Shown: positions 1 to 7,325 of the stretch, piece after piece
Position numbering within the stretch: the first letter of the stretch is position 1
Layout of the letters: each line of letters opens with the position of its first letter
Made by a program: the position numbers and the translations under genes
NCBI GenBank assembly: GCA_022788105.1
Contig: JALEVZ010000046.1
Location: 1-36,768 of the forward strand
Length of the DNA stretch: 36,768 nt
DNA from: Prevotella sp.
Lineage (GTDB): Bacteria; Bacteroidota; Bacteroidia; Bacteroidales; Bacteroidaceae
Direction: 5' to 3'
Notes under the pieces: generated by a model
What the model was told of the DNA's origin: nothing
What the model saw: only the letters and a program-made list of their open reading frames with translations
Databases searched by the model: none

Positions 1-115
1 GAAGTTCCGCAACTTCGGTAAGAAATCGCTTTCAGAGCTTGATGATTTGCTCGAGAGTCTGAATCTGTCGTTTGGAACTGATATTTCTAAATATAAATTA
101 GATAAAGACAATTAA
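1..115 (+). CDS. rpoA: RNA polymerase alpha subunit, C-terminal end (partial)
   Basis: The last 37 codons of an open frame that enters from the left edge (in frame from base 2), ending with TAA at 113-115. The peptide reads [20 protein letters not shown] followed by a short Lys/Asp-rich tail, which is the end of the alpha C-terminal domain (helix-hairpin-helix region that contacts UP elements and activators). It lies 3 bp upstream of rplQ, the standard order at the end of the bacterial alpha operon. The identification rests on this short stretch plus the rplQ neighbour; both agree. Confidence 0.9.
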   Translation, partial: KFRNFGKKSLSELDDLLESLNLSFGTDISKYKLDKDN

Positions 116-118
116 AAA

Positions 119-598
119 ATGAGACACAATAAAAAATTCAACCATCTGGGTCGTACTGCATCGCATCGTGCGGCTATGCTTTCAAACATGGCTTCGTCAC
201 TGATCCTGCACAAAAGAATCACTACGACCCTCGCCAAGGCTAAGGCCCTGAAGAAATATGTAGAGCCGCTGATTACACGCGCTAAGGACGATTCTACAAA
301 CTCACGCCGCGTAGTGTTCAGCTACCTGCAGAACAAGGAAGCTATCAAGGAACTCTTCGGTGAGGTAGCAGCAAAGGTTGCTGACCGTCCCGGTGGCTAC
401 ACTCGCGTTATCAAGCTGGGTTCTCGTCGTGGCGACGCTGCCCCCATCGCTTTCATCGAACTCGTAGACTTCGATGAGAACATGGCTAAGACAGATAAGG
501 GCGGTGCTAAGAAGACTCGTCGTAGCCGCAAGGCTGCTCCTAAGGCAGAGGCTCCTGCTGCAGAGGCACCTGCTGCAGAAGAGGCAAAGGCTGAATAA
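119..598 (+). CDS. rplQ: 50S ribosomal protein L17
   Basis: 159 aa. The N-terminal two thirds match L17 throughout: [20 protein letters not shown] at the start, then [25 protein letters not shown], a TRAKDD block, and the [25 protein letters not shown] signature near residues 91-120. L17 binds 23S rRNA near the peptide exit tunnel. The core ends near residue 120. A roughly 40-residue Lys/Arg then Ala/Glu/Pro-rich tail follows ([20 protein letters not shown] repeats), a low-complexity extension often seen on L17 of Bacteroidota. The start ATG is 3 bp after the rpoA stop, so the two are cotranscribed; a strong terminator follows 19 bp after the stop. Confidence 0.97.
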   Translation: MRHNKKFNHLGRTASHRAAMLSNMASSLILHKRITTTLAKAKALKKYVEPLITRAKDDSTNSRRVVFSYLQNKEAIKELFGEVAAKVADRPGGYTRVIKLGSRRGDAAPIAFIELVDFDENMAKTDKGGAKKTRRSRKAAPKAEAPAAEAPAAEEAKAE

Positions 599-616
599 TT
601 TTTTATTCTTCATATC

Positions 617-656
617 AAAAGGAGGGATGTCCGTTTCGGACGTCCCTCCTTTTTTG
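617..656 (+). terminator. Rho-independent terminator of the rpoA-rplQ operon
   Basis: A 17-bp stem with one G-U pair, arms 617-633 (aaaaggagggatgtccg) and 637-653, a 3-nt loop and a T run ending near 656. It closes the ribosomal operon. The 120 bp after it, up to the convergent minus-strand gene ending at 780, hold no gene; a ttaagctta motif occurs twice but nothing else is recognisable. Confidence 0.92.
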
Positions 657-779
657 TTAATCTGTATTTCGGTGATTTACTAACCCTTATTAAGCTTAAT
701 CAATAATCTATGTTAAGCTTATGGTAAATCCATGTGGTACCAAATAGTCGACATACGGGTTATAATGGTTCATCCATAT

Positions 780-1583
780 TCACTTCTCGTCCATATCGAT
801 TACCTCTAAATCGTCTGGCACGACAATTCTTCCGTTAAAACATTGAGCTGCTTCGTGAGTATATTTTGCTCTGCGTGTCGCCAGCGTCACTTCCTCCGTG
901 TGGTACAGAATCAGATTCTTTATGCCGAGTTCCGCCGCCAGCTTGCCAGCATCGAGCGCAGTGCTATGGTTTTTCTCATACGGTTTGAACGTGTCGCGGT
1001 CGGCATAAAGGCAGAACGCCTCGCACATCATCCAATCCGCGTTTTCAACGAATTGGCGGTTAAGTTGATTGTATGGCTCATCGCCGAGGCAGGCGAGCAC
1101 AGTGCTGTTGGGCAATTCTGCGCGGAATCCAAACTGCTTTTCCTTTGTCGAGTGTATGTCAAAGCATGTGAGTCGCATGTCGCCCACGTCAAAGCGCTCG
1201 CCATCCGTTAGCTCATGAAAAGCCACACGTTCTGCAACCTTGTCCAGCTGTTTCTTTGCCAGCACCATGTCGATGATTGTGCGTATTACCCTCATCACCT
1301 TGTCGTTGCCGTACACGTGCATCTTACCCACATATCCTTTGCATTGAGCCACCATCCTCACCACCCATATCACGCCTAAAATGTGGTCGGTATGTGCGTG
1401 TGTGACGAAGAGATGGTGCAACTCCGAAATGTGGAAGTTCGCCTTCCGCAGTTGCGTCAGTATGCCGTTGCCGCCACCCGCATCTACGAGTAGGCGAGTG
1501 TTGTCGGTCTCAAGCACAAAACATGTGTTGTAGATGTGCGACACCAGCGCATTGCCTGTGCCGAGCATTGTTATCTTATTCAT
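780..1583 (-). CDS. MBL-fold metallohydrolase, RNase Z-like
   Basis: 267 aa, cytosolic, no signal peptide. The fold begins with MNKITMLGTGNA, matching the GTG(S/N)A opening of the RNase Z/ElaC branch. LLVDAGGG follows at residues 31-38, and the metal motif THAHTDHILG at 61-70 provides His62, His64, Asp66 and His67. Further ligands are plausible in the LACLGDEPYN segment and in the late LILYHTEE segment. The family hydrolyses phosphodiester or other ester bonds with two zinc ions. It is shorter than tRNA 3'-endonuclease RNase Z (usually about 300 aa) and lacks an obvious exosite arm, so the substrate is not assigned. The start lies 36 bp after the stop of the threonine aldolase gene on the same strand, so cotranscription is likely. 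Confidence 0.82.
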   Translation of the reverse strand: MNKITMLGTGNALVSHIYNTCFVLETDNTRLLVDAGGGNGILTQLRKANFHISELHHLFVTHAHTDHILGVIWVVRMVAQCKGYVGKMHVYGNDKVMRVIRTIIDMVLAKKQLDKVAERVAFHELTDGERFDVGDMRLTCFDIHSTKEKQFGFRAELPNSTVLACLGDEPYNQLNRQFVENADWMMCEAFCLYADRDTFKPYEKNHSTALDAGKLAAELGIKNLILYHTEEVTLATRRAKYTHEAAQCFNGRIVVPDDLEVIDMDEK

Positions 1584-1607
1584 CGTGCGATTCCTGTTAT
1601 CGTGGTC

Positions 1608-1629
1608 GAAAGCCTGTCGTCAGGCTTTC
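1608..1629 (-). other. Intercistronic hairpin over the aldolase stop codon
   Basis: A perfect 9-bp stem gaaagcctg / caggctttc (1608-1616 and 1621-1629) with a 4-nt loop. It contains the stop codon of the upstream threonine aldolase gene (tca at 1620-1622 on the plus strand). No T run follows, so it is more likely an mRNA processing or attenuation structure than a terminator. Confidence 0.5.
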
Positions 1630-2663
1630 ACTAATGCTCCCAACACCTTGTCCAACTCGTCCAGTTCCGCCTCCCTGGTAGCCCAGCTCGTCACGAAACG
1701 GCAGATTATTTCCTCTTCGCTCTTCCTTTCCCAAATCTCAAACGCCACCTCCTTCGACAGCGCATCATACAGAGTGGGGGAGAGGCATACAAACTGTTGG
1801 TTGGTCGGCGAGTTGTATGCTATTGCGATGCCATGCTTTGTGAAGATGCTGCGTATGCGTGCTGCCATGTTTATGGCGTGTTGCGCCACCTTGAAGTACA
1901 GCCCGTCGGTGAATAGCGTGTCAAACTGTATGCCCAGCATCCTGCCTTTTGCGAGCAGCGCCCCATGGCGTTTCACGTTTGTAAAGAAATATTTCGGCGC
2001 CTTCATGTTAGATAAAACCACCGCCTCGCCCATCATTGCGCCCACCTTTGTGCCGCCGATGTAGAACACGTCACAGTGCGCCGCGAGGAACGGTAGGTCG
2101 TAGTCGCAGGCCTCCGACATCAGTCCGTAGCCCAACCGTGCTCCGTCGATAAAGAGCATAAGATTGTATTTCCGACAAGTGGCGTAAAGACTCTCCAGCT
2201 CATTCTTCGTGTACACCATGCCAAATTCTGTCGGCATAGACACGTACACCATGCCTGGCTGCACCATGTGCGGATGCGACTCGTCTGCCAGAAACGTGTC
2301 CATGTAAGCCGATAGCGTCTGCGGGGTGAGTTTGCTGTCGGCGGAGGGCAGTGTGATGACCTTGTGTCCGAACGCCTCTACAGCACCCGACTCATGCACC
2401 TCGATGTGTCCCGTCTCAACGCATATCACACCCTCACATCCCAGCAGCACCGAGTCAATGACCGTGGTGTTGGTCTGCGTTCCGCCCACCAGCAAATACA
2501 CGTCTGCCTTGTCGTTGCCCACCGCCTTGCGTATCTTCTCTTTTGCCGCTTCCGTGTAGCTGTCGAAGCCGTAGCCCGGCGTCTTGTCGTCGTTCGTTTT
2601 ACCCAGAGCTTCTAATATCTCTGGCAACATACCGTTGTTATAGTCGCTTTGAAATGAAATCAT
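1620..2663 (-). CDS. Low-specificity L-threonine aldolase, PLP-dependent (beta-eliminating lyase family)
   Basis: 347 aa. The sequence follows the threonine aldolase / beta-eliminating lyase fold of type I PLP enzymes: an FQSDYNNG opening, LLVGGTQTNTTVID near 57-70, ETGHIEVHESGA near 83-94, LFIDGARLGYG at 170-180 (the Asp that pairs with the pyridine nitrogen) and YIGGTKVGAMMGEAVV at 201-216, where Lys206 should form the Schiff base. The family cleaves L-threonine or L-allo-threonine to glycine and acetaldehyde. Length and motifs are complete. It is the first gene of a probable two-gene unit with the MBL-fold hydrolase. I see no clear promoter box upstream. The exact substrate among beta-hydroxy amino acids cannot be told from sequence. 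Confidence 0.88.
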   Translation of the reverse strand: MISFQSDYNNGMLPEILEALGKTNDDKTPGYGFDSYTEAAKEKIRKAVGNDKADVYLLVGGTQTNTTVIDSVLLGCEGVICVETGHIEVHESGAVEAFGHKVITLPSADSKLTPQTLSAYMDTFLADESHPHMVQPGMVYVSMPTEFGMVYTKNELESLYATCRKYNLMLFIDGARLGYGLMSEACDYDLPFLAAHCDVFYIGGTKVGAMMGEAVVLSNMKAPKYFFTNVKRHGALLAKGRMLGIQFDTLFTDGLYFKVAQHAINMAARIRSIFTKHGIAIAYNSPTNQQFVCLSPTLYDALSKEVAFEIWERKSEEEIICRFVTSWATREAELDELDKVLGALVKA

Positions 2664-2703
2664 GTCTTAAAACCTGTTCTATTTGCTTAATACATAAAAA
2701 CTA

Positions 2704-3225
2704 TTAATCATACTGTATAAGTATTAGGCCATCCTTGTTATTCCATACCATATTAAAAGGGACCATAAACTCACAATCTATTTTACCAATAAACTTCTTA
2801 TTGTCATATACGTCTAATTTTATCCTATTTTTCCGATTCACAGAATATGTATAACCAATACTCTTGTTTCTAATTCTTTCCACACACAGATTATACATTA
2901 TAGTAATGACATAATTTGGAGGTATGGATAAATATTCTTTCTTAGCCTTAATCAGATATGCCCATTTGTTATTAATAAATGTCTGCAACCCATAGATTCT
3001 CCCGATACTAATAAACTTTTTACCATGATTTTCAATCCTCACTATTACATGTTGTGCATCTTCTTTCGAAACCATAGCACTAATTTTTATAGAGTCTTTC
3101 AGATAGGTATTCGTTTTTAGAATAGAGTCTTTCTCTACAGACAATGTTCTGATTTTATACGTTCCATGTATGAAACATGTCCACGCTAAACAGGCTGATG
3201 TTAATATTATCCGTAATAAATTCAT
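2704..3225 (-). CDS. Hypothetical secreted or membrane-anchored protein, AT-rich
   Basis: I chose the start MNLLRIILTSACLAWTCF at 3225, giving 173 aa, because it begins a plausible signal or anchor segment. The open frame runs back to 3351, but a TAnnTTTG promoter box (3285-3292) lies inside that extension; an ATG at 3261 is the alternative. After the hydrophobic segment comes a beta-rich region (VIVRIENHGKKFISIGRIYG, then a W-containing strand, then IPPNYVITIMYNL). It faintly resembles Ig-like domains of small Bacteroidota surface proteins, but I do not claim a family. Codon use is strongly AT-rich (Ile, Asn, Lys) compared with its GC-richer neighbours, which suggests recent acquisition. No partner gene is obvious. 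Confidence 0.6.
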   Translation of the reverse strand: MNLLRIILTSACLAWTCFIHGTYKIRTLSVEKDSILKTNTYLKDSIKISAMVSKEDAQHVIVRIENHGKKFISIGRIYGLQTFINNKWAYLIKAKKEYLSIPPNYVITIMYNLCVERIRNKSIGYTYSVNRKNRIKLDVYDNKKFIGKIDCEFMVPFNMVWNNKDGLILIQYD

Positions 3226-3641
3226 TCTAATACCTTGTATACAATTTAAGTCTTTACTCATATTAAACTTATTGATATTCGATGCAAATATATTGCAATA
3301 TATTGAAACATACGAGAGATATTCTGAGAATTCACATTTTGTACGCGACACTTAGTGTTTTTATATAAAACTTTAGACATTTTACACATTGGAGTAGTTG
3401 CTTAAATACATTCTAAAAATTGACAAAGAAAAGAGCTTATTGTTGATTTTGTGATGGCAACATTCTAACTAATTATAACCTCAATGGAAGTCCATGCCTT
3501 CCATTAAGGCTGCAAATCTACTGCTTTAATTGTCGTCCGCATTTCTCGTTGACGAAGCCAACATACAGGTACATTGCACAATATATAATTATGTCACCAT
3601 AGTTGATAAAGTCTATTGCAAAGCTATCTAAAACAGAAGTC
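3226..3641. other. AT-rich gap with a possible gene remnant
   Basis: About 415 bp between the AT-rich orphan and ftsZ. It contains the -7-like box of the orphan (3285-3292) and a 7-nt-loop hairpin aatggaag / cttccatt (3483-3505). On the minus strand at about 3518-3636 there is a stretch without stops that would encode a hydrophobic peptide (DFINYGDIIIYCAMYLYVGF) ending in a Lys/Arg tail and a stop. It has no start of its own and runs into the ftsZ 3' end in another frame, so it could be the remnant of a membrane protein or chance. No other gene is seen. Confidence 0.3.
3285..3292 (-). promoter_or_regulatory. -7 box TATATTTG for the AT-rich orphan
   Basis: Minus-strand TATATTTG matches the Bacteroidota -7 consensus TAnnTTTG. 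I see no good -33 TTTG at the usual spacing. Its position argues against the longest start at 3351. Confidence 0.45.
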
Positions 3642-5138
3642 CTATTCCGTAGGGTTGTTAATGTCTTCAACGAGCAGTCCCATCTTCCATAGCTTCTCTT
3701 TGAGACGTTCGAGTAGCGACTTCTCGTGTTTTTTCGGCTTTTCGGCGTCGTCGTTGGGTGTGTTGTTGTCAATGGCTGCTGTGTTGGTGGCTTCGTCGTT
3801 GTGAGTGTCGTTGTTGTTGTCGTTGTGAGTGTTGCTGGAAGAAGTTTCTGTGTTGTCGTTGCCGCCGTTGTCGCTATTGACGTCGCTATTGTCATTGCTG
3901 CTGTAGTCAGTGCCAGTCGCGTTGCCGTTTGTCATATTGCTTTTGTCCATAAACGACCATCCACTTTTCTTCATAGGCTTGTACAGTTTGGCTATGAGAT
4001 TGGAGTAGTATTCGTCTTCCTGCATGTGGCTCTCTCTCGCAAACCGTTGAGTTTCAAACTCGTCGTCAAAGCCCGTAGCGAGAATTGTCACCTTTGCGTC
4101 TTCGCCGAGCGTGTCGTCGTCAGACACGCCCCATATCACCTCAATCTCCGGGTTCAGTCCGTCCATGAACGCGTCCACCTCGTTCATCTCGTTGACGTGC
4201 AACGGCGACTTCTCGCTGGTGTATATGTTGAACAGCAGACGTTTTGCCTTGCTTATGTCGTTGCCGTAGAGCAGCGGTGAGTCGAGTGCGTCGACAATAG
4301 CCTTTTCAACCCGTCGTTCGCCGCTTGCCCGTCCCATCGCCATGATGGCGCCGCCCCCGCTGCGCATCGTCGACTCCACATCTTTGAAGTCGAGGTTTAT
4401 GTCTCCCTCTATGGTTATGAGCTCAGATATGCTTTTTGTGGCGTTGCACAAAATCTGGTCGGCACGTTTAAACGACTCCTTCACGGTGATGTCAGAGTCA
4501 GAGTATATGTCGCAGATGCGCTCGTTGTTGACTATCAGTATGGCGTCCACGTTCTTGCGCATCTCCTCCACGCCTTTCAGCGCCTTCACAATCTTACGTC
4601 TCTTCTCGAAATAGAACGGTATGGTCACAATGCCGATGGTGAGCAGTCCCATGCTCTTCGCCACCCCTGCCACGACAGGCGCCGCGCCCGTTCCTGTGCC
4701 ACCGCCCATGCCGGCAGTGATGAACACCATCTGTGTGCCGTCAGTAAACAGTTTTTTTATCTCGTCTATGTGGCTCTGTGCCGCCTTACGACCCTCCTCG
4801 GGGTTGCCGCCGGCGCCGAGATAGCCTATTGGCAGCTTCACTGGTATCGGCGATTTTGACAGCGACTTGCTGTCGGTGTTGCACACGGCGAAGCTCACGT
4901 CCACGATTCCCTCCGTGTACATGTTGCGCACGGCGTTGCATCCGCCGCCTCCTACGCCCACCACCTTTATCAGTCCGTGGGTCAAGTCCTCCACCGGTCC
5001 GAAGTCGATGGGCGGACGGTGTGTTGCCGTCACGTCTGCCGCAAACGATATGGTGTGTGTGTCGCTGCTGTGTTGCTGCGTTGTCGTTGTGTCGGCGCTG
5101 CTGCCGCCGCTATTGGTGGTGTCGAAAGAGTCAATCAT
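3642..5138 (-). CDS. ftsZ: Cell division GTPase FtsZ
   Basis: 498 aa tubulin-family GTPase that forms the Z ring. GVGGGGCN is at 61-68 (T1), a short T3 segment YLGAGGNPE at 106-114, the tubulin signature GGGTGTG at 145-151, NNER near 204 and the T7 catalytic loop NLDFKD at 248-253. The N-terminal 40 residues are a Ser/Thr/Gln-rich extension. After the GTPase core (to about 390) comes an Asn/Asp/Thr-rich linker (about 400-465), then a helical Lys-rich end (LLERLKEKLWKMGLLVEDIN) that may be the partner-binding tail. Most FtsZ proteins have an extra five or so residues between the IG of strand 3 and the LGAG of T3 (as in the G.ITKG segment of E. coli); they are absent here. The gene stands alone with its own promoter, without ftsA or ftsQ upstream. 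Confidence 0.93.
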   Translation of the reverse strand: MIDSFDTTNSGGSSADTTTTQQHSSDTHTISFAADVTATHRPPIDFGPVEDLTHGLIKVVGVGGGGCNAVRNMYTEGIVDVSFAVCNTDSKSLSKSPIPVKLPIGYLGAGGNPEEGRKAAQSHIDEIKKLFTDGTQMVFITAGMGGGTGTGAAPVVAGVAKSMGLLTIGIVTIPFYFEKRRKIVKALKGVEEMRKNVDAILIVNNERICDIYSDSDITVKESFKRADQILCNATKSISELITIEGDINLDFKDVESTMRSGGGAIMAMGRASGERRVEKAIVDALDSPLLYGNDISKAKRLLFNIYTSEKSPLHVNEMNEVDAFMDGLNPEIEVIWGVSDDDTLGEDAKVTILATGFDDEFETQRFARESHMQEDEYYSNLIAKLYKPMKKSGWSFMDKSNMTNGNATGTDYSSNDNSDVNSDNGGNDNTETSSSNTHNDNNNDTHNDEATNTAAIDNNTPNDDAEKPKKHEKSLLERLKEKLWKMGLLVEDINNPTE

Positions 5139-5161
5139 AGAGTTCGTTTTTTTGTTTGTCG

Positions 5162-5193
5162 CAAAGTTACTATTCCGTTCTTATATATGCAAG
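5162..5193 (-). promoter_or_regulatory. Promoter of ftsZ
   Basis: Minus-strand -7 box TAACTTTG (5169-5162) with CTTG (5193-5190) 20 nt upstream as a near-match to the -33 TTTG. The predicted transcription start is near 5155, leaving a leader of under 20 nt before the ATG at 5138. Confidence 0.6.
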
Positions 5194-5236
5194 TTTTTGC
5201 AAGCCTTGCGGAAACTCCACATTTCTCACCTTTTGT

Positions 5237-5267
5237 TTTGTCGGTTGAATCAATTCTCTTATTTTTG
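5237..5267 (+). promoter_or_regulatory. Promoter of the 207-aa gene
   Basis: TTTG at 5237-5240, a 19-nt spacer and TATTTTTG at 5260-5267: a full match to the Bacteroidota -33/-7 promoter. It is divergent from the ftsZ promoter about 70 bp away. Confidence 0.68.
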
Positions 5268-5328
5268 CAGACAATAACGTATTGCTTGCAGCGCCGTGCA
5301 ACGGACCAGACAGAGCGATAGCTTACCA

Positions 5329-5952
5329 ATGACAGCAGACAACAGTGACCTTAATCAGATAGCTGTGGAGGTTCGCCGCATGGTGAACTACCTTATGGCA
5401 AACGGGCGTGCCGACCTGGCGCTCCAAGCCATCGGTATGTCCAATCTTGAGATGCTGCATGTAGAGTCGGCGCGCACCCGTCTCAGCCGCCTCATTATCA
5501 CTTCCGACTATAGGTTCGTGCTTGCCGACTATGGCGGCTGCGAGGTGGAGATGTCGCCCATCCACAAAGCTCTCTACATGTTGTTTCTCCGCCACCCCGA
5601 GGGCATAGAGGCGAAGTGCCTGGTAGACTATCGTGACGAACTGCTTGACCTGTATATGCACATCTCGTCGTGGCTCGACGTCGATAAGGTGCGCGATGTT
5701 GTCGACCGCCTTGTCAACCCGTTAGACAACGCCCTCAACGAGAAGTGCTCGCGCATAAAGGCTGCCTTTGCCACCCACATGGACGAATATGCCGCCACCT
5801 ATTATGTCATTGCCAGCCACAAACGTCGCCATGTCGGCGACTCCGCACGTGTGTGGTATGAGCGCAAGAAGGTGGTCGAGCTGCCTCGCGAACTCCTCGT
5901 GTGGGAGTGTGATGTCGCGTCGTTTTGCAAAGACGCCCACTTGACAAAATGA
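5329..5952 (+). CDS. Conserved-looking protein of unknown function
   Basis: 207 aa from the ATG at 5329 (MTADNSDLNQIA); the open frame extends to 5296, but that upstream ATG is a less natural start. No signal peptide or membrane segment. The first 60 residues are helical. A central part reads SPIHKALYMLFLRHPEGIEA, then LVDYRDELLDLYMHIS, then LVNPLDNALNEKCSRIKAAF, a winged-helix-like alternation with conserved-looking Pro/Glu/Asp positions. A basic VWYERKKVVELPRELL segment follows. I recall similar hypothetical proteins in Bacteroidales but no assigned function. The last codons and stop (ttgacaaaatga) lie inside a dispersed intergenic repeat (5941 onward), so the C-terminus is supplied by the repeat. 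It is transcribed divergently from ftsZ. Confidence 0.78.
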   Translation: MTADNSDLNQIAVEVRRMVNYLMANGRADLALQAIGMSNLEMLHVESARTRLSRLIITSDYRFVLADYGGCEVEMSPIHKALYMLFLRHPEGIEAKCLVDYRDELLDLYMHISSWLDVDKVRDVVDRLVNPLDNALNEKCSRIKAAFATHMDEYAATYYVIASHKRRHVGDSARVWYERKKVVELPRELLVWECDVASFCKDAHLTK

Positions 5953-6074
5953 TAGTGCCCTTTTGGCGTTGTCAAAGGGCCGTAGTGGCGATGTCAAAGG
6001 GCCGTAGTGACGTCGCGAAAGGGCCGTAGTGGGAACGTTAACTGGTTTTTAACTCTTGTTAAGAATTGGCGTCA
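5942..6074 (+). repeat. 22-nt tandem array A (dispersed element, copy 1)
   Basis: A short core recurs at exact 22-nt steps: TGACA at 5942, TGGCG at 5964, TGGCG at 5986, TGACG at 6008 and TGGGA at 6030. Units 3-5 share gtcaaagggccgtagtg or a close variant. The array is followed by a T-rich stretch and ttaagaattggcgtca (6059-6074). The same layout, including the 3' flank, occurs at 27856-27990 (array B). The element begins inside the 3' end of the 207-aa gene. The rest of the gap to the next gene (6075-6447) holds a -7 promoter box and three mini-ORFs. Confidence 0.85.
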
Positions 6075-6215
6075 CTCAAACCTGTTGTTTGCTGACGTTT
6101 TGTAAGGTTTTACGTCGTTATGCCAACACTATGAAATCGTAGGGCAACAACCCCTGTTTGTTGAAATTTTAAATCTTTTGCGTCTGCTTTTAGTTTATTA
6201 TTCGAGTTTTTTATT

Positions 6216-6223
6216 TATATTTG
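6216..6223 (+). promoter_or_regulatory. -7 box TATATTTG upstream of the DUF1810 gene
   Basis: TATATTTG matches the Bacteroidota -7 consensus and is followed by GCAG. A TTTA/TTTG-like -33 is weak. Transcription starting near 6230 would give a leader of about 215 nt before the DUF1810 start at 6448. Confidence 0.5.
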
Positions 6224-6246
6224 CAGAGCTATTAACAACTAAACCG

Positions 6247-6370
6247 ATGGCGCAGCAGGACCAATGAACAGAGTGCCAATCGTTGGCAGACCATGAAGAT
6301 GGGTCATAGCCACGACGCTATGATGATGAAGAATAAAAAAGCTCGCGGTTCCGCTCACTTTTCGGCTTGA
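6247..6370 (+). other. Three ATGA-overlapping mini-ORFs in the DUF1810 leader
   Basis: ATG at 6247 gives a 6-residue frame (MAQQDQ). Its TGA overlaps the ATG of a 10-residue frame (6264-6296, MNRVPIVGRP), whose TGA in turn overlaps the ATG of a 25-residue frame (6293-6370) that is Met/His/Lys-rich (MKMGHSHDAMMMKNKK and onward). Both junctions are ATGA. They follow the -7 box at 6216 and precede DUF1810 by 77 bp. They could be a translated leader or chance; no Shine-Dalgarno is seen. Confidence 0.25.
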
Positions 6371-6447
6371 CATAACTCGATATGCCATTAAACTAAACAA
6401 CATAAGAATAGAAATTTTTATACATAACCATAATACGAAAATGCCTT

Positions 6448-7059
6448 ATGATTAAAAGAATTATTAAGAAGACAGGCCACCTGTTGCACGGAGTGAGGGC
6501 AAAACTGTTGAAGACAGAGATAGGCAGCGTTGCCGCCACGGGCGACGAGGGCGGTATGTTCGGACTGAATCGGTTTGTCGTAGCACAAGACAAACATGGG
6601 ATTTATGAATGTGCGCTCCGCGAGATTCGTAGCGGTCGCAAGCGCAACCACTGGATGTGGTATGTGCTGCCACAGCTTAAGGGGCTTGGCCACACCTATA
6701 AGTCCAGCTACTACGGCATCTCGTGTCGCGACGAAGCCGTGGCCTATCTTGCTCATGAGGTGCTCGGCGAGCGTATGCGCACGGTGTGTGGACTGCTGCT
6801 CGAACAGGCGGAGCTTGGTCACACGGCGCGTGGGGTGATGGGTAGCATCGACGCTAAGAAGACATTTTCGTCACTCACACTGTTCGATGCCGTGTCGCCC
6901 GACGACATCTTTGCGCAGTGTCTCGACCGCTGGTTTGACGGCCATCGCGACGAACGCACGCTCATGTTGTTGCAGTCTGCCGCCAGCCACGACGGAGGCG
7001 CCGCTGCCACGGAGCAGCCCGCGGAGCAGCAGCCAGGCGCTGTCGGAGCAATAACATAA
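6448..7059 (+). CDS. DUF1810 family protein
   Basis: 203 aa, cytosolic. From about residue 40 it carries the DUF1810 layout: LNRFVVAQD, then IYECALREIRSGRKRNHWMW, YVLPQLKGLG, a Tyr-rich YYGISCRDEAVAYLAHEVLG segment, and near the end TFSSLTLFDAVSPDDIFAQCLDRWFDGHRDERTLMLL. The biochemical role of this family is not established to my knowledge. The first 38 residues are a basic extension and the last 20 an Ala/Glu/Gln-rich tail; neither is typical of the roughly 140-residue core. It stands alone with a long leader that contains mini-ORFs. The start at 6448 is the only ATG in frame before the conserved core. Confidence 0.85.
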   Translation: MIKRIIKKTGHLLHGVRAKLLKTEIGSVAATGDEGGMFGLNRFVVAQDKHGIYECALREIRSGRKRNHWMWYVLPQLKGLGHTYKSSYYGISCRDEAVAYLAHEVLGERMRTVCGLLLEQAELGHTARGVMGSIDAKKTFSSLTLFDAVSPDDIFAQCLDRWFDGHRDERTLMLLQSAASHDGGAAATEQPAEQQPGAVGAIT

Positions 7060-7092
7060 GTTAAAAAGTGGGCAAGTGTCGGAGTTTTGTAC

Positions 7093-7100
7093 TATCTTTG
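7093..7100 (+). promoter_or_regulatory. -7 box TATCTTTG upstream of the glycine-zipper lipoprotein
   Basis: TATCTTTG fits TAnnTTTG. No -33 TTTG at the usual spacing is seen. The leader to the ATG at 7326 would be about 220 nt and would contain the palindromic element at 7117-7289. Confidence 0.45.
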
Positions 7101-7116
7101 TCATTAGTAACTGAAG

Positions 7117-7289
7117 TTTCGCAAGTTTTCACTTGCTGTCAGTAAACGAGTAGACAAGCTGCTACCCATACTTATCAAAGTGTTATAAAGGTTTTGAATT
7201 GTAAAAGCAAACAGCTCGTTCACTCGTCCGCTCGGCTTTGCCGCTTGCATAAGCAAGAACTTGTTGACTATCAGCATGCCAAAGGCATG
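7117..7289. repeat. Nested palindromic element (MITE-like)
   Basis: Three short hairpins: gcaag/cttgc (7121-7136), cttgc/gcaag (7244-7257) and catgcc/ggcatg (7275-7289). Between the first two lies an imperfect inverted pair: acgagtagacaagctgc (7146-7162) facing the complement of acgagtgaacgagctgt (about 7213-7229). The arrangement is roughly symmetrical over about 140 bp. The sub-motif acgagtagaca plus a cttgc/gcaag hairpin recurs at 31843-31871. Confidence 0.5.
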
Positions 7290-7325
7290 TGAAACTAAAA
7301 AAAAGATAACAAGAGTTATAACGCT

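Noticed and set aside
3726..4280. 184-codon plus-strand open frame opposite ftsZ
   Set aside because: A long Val-rich shadow produced by the Asn/Asp/Thr-rich linker of FtsZ read in reverse.
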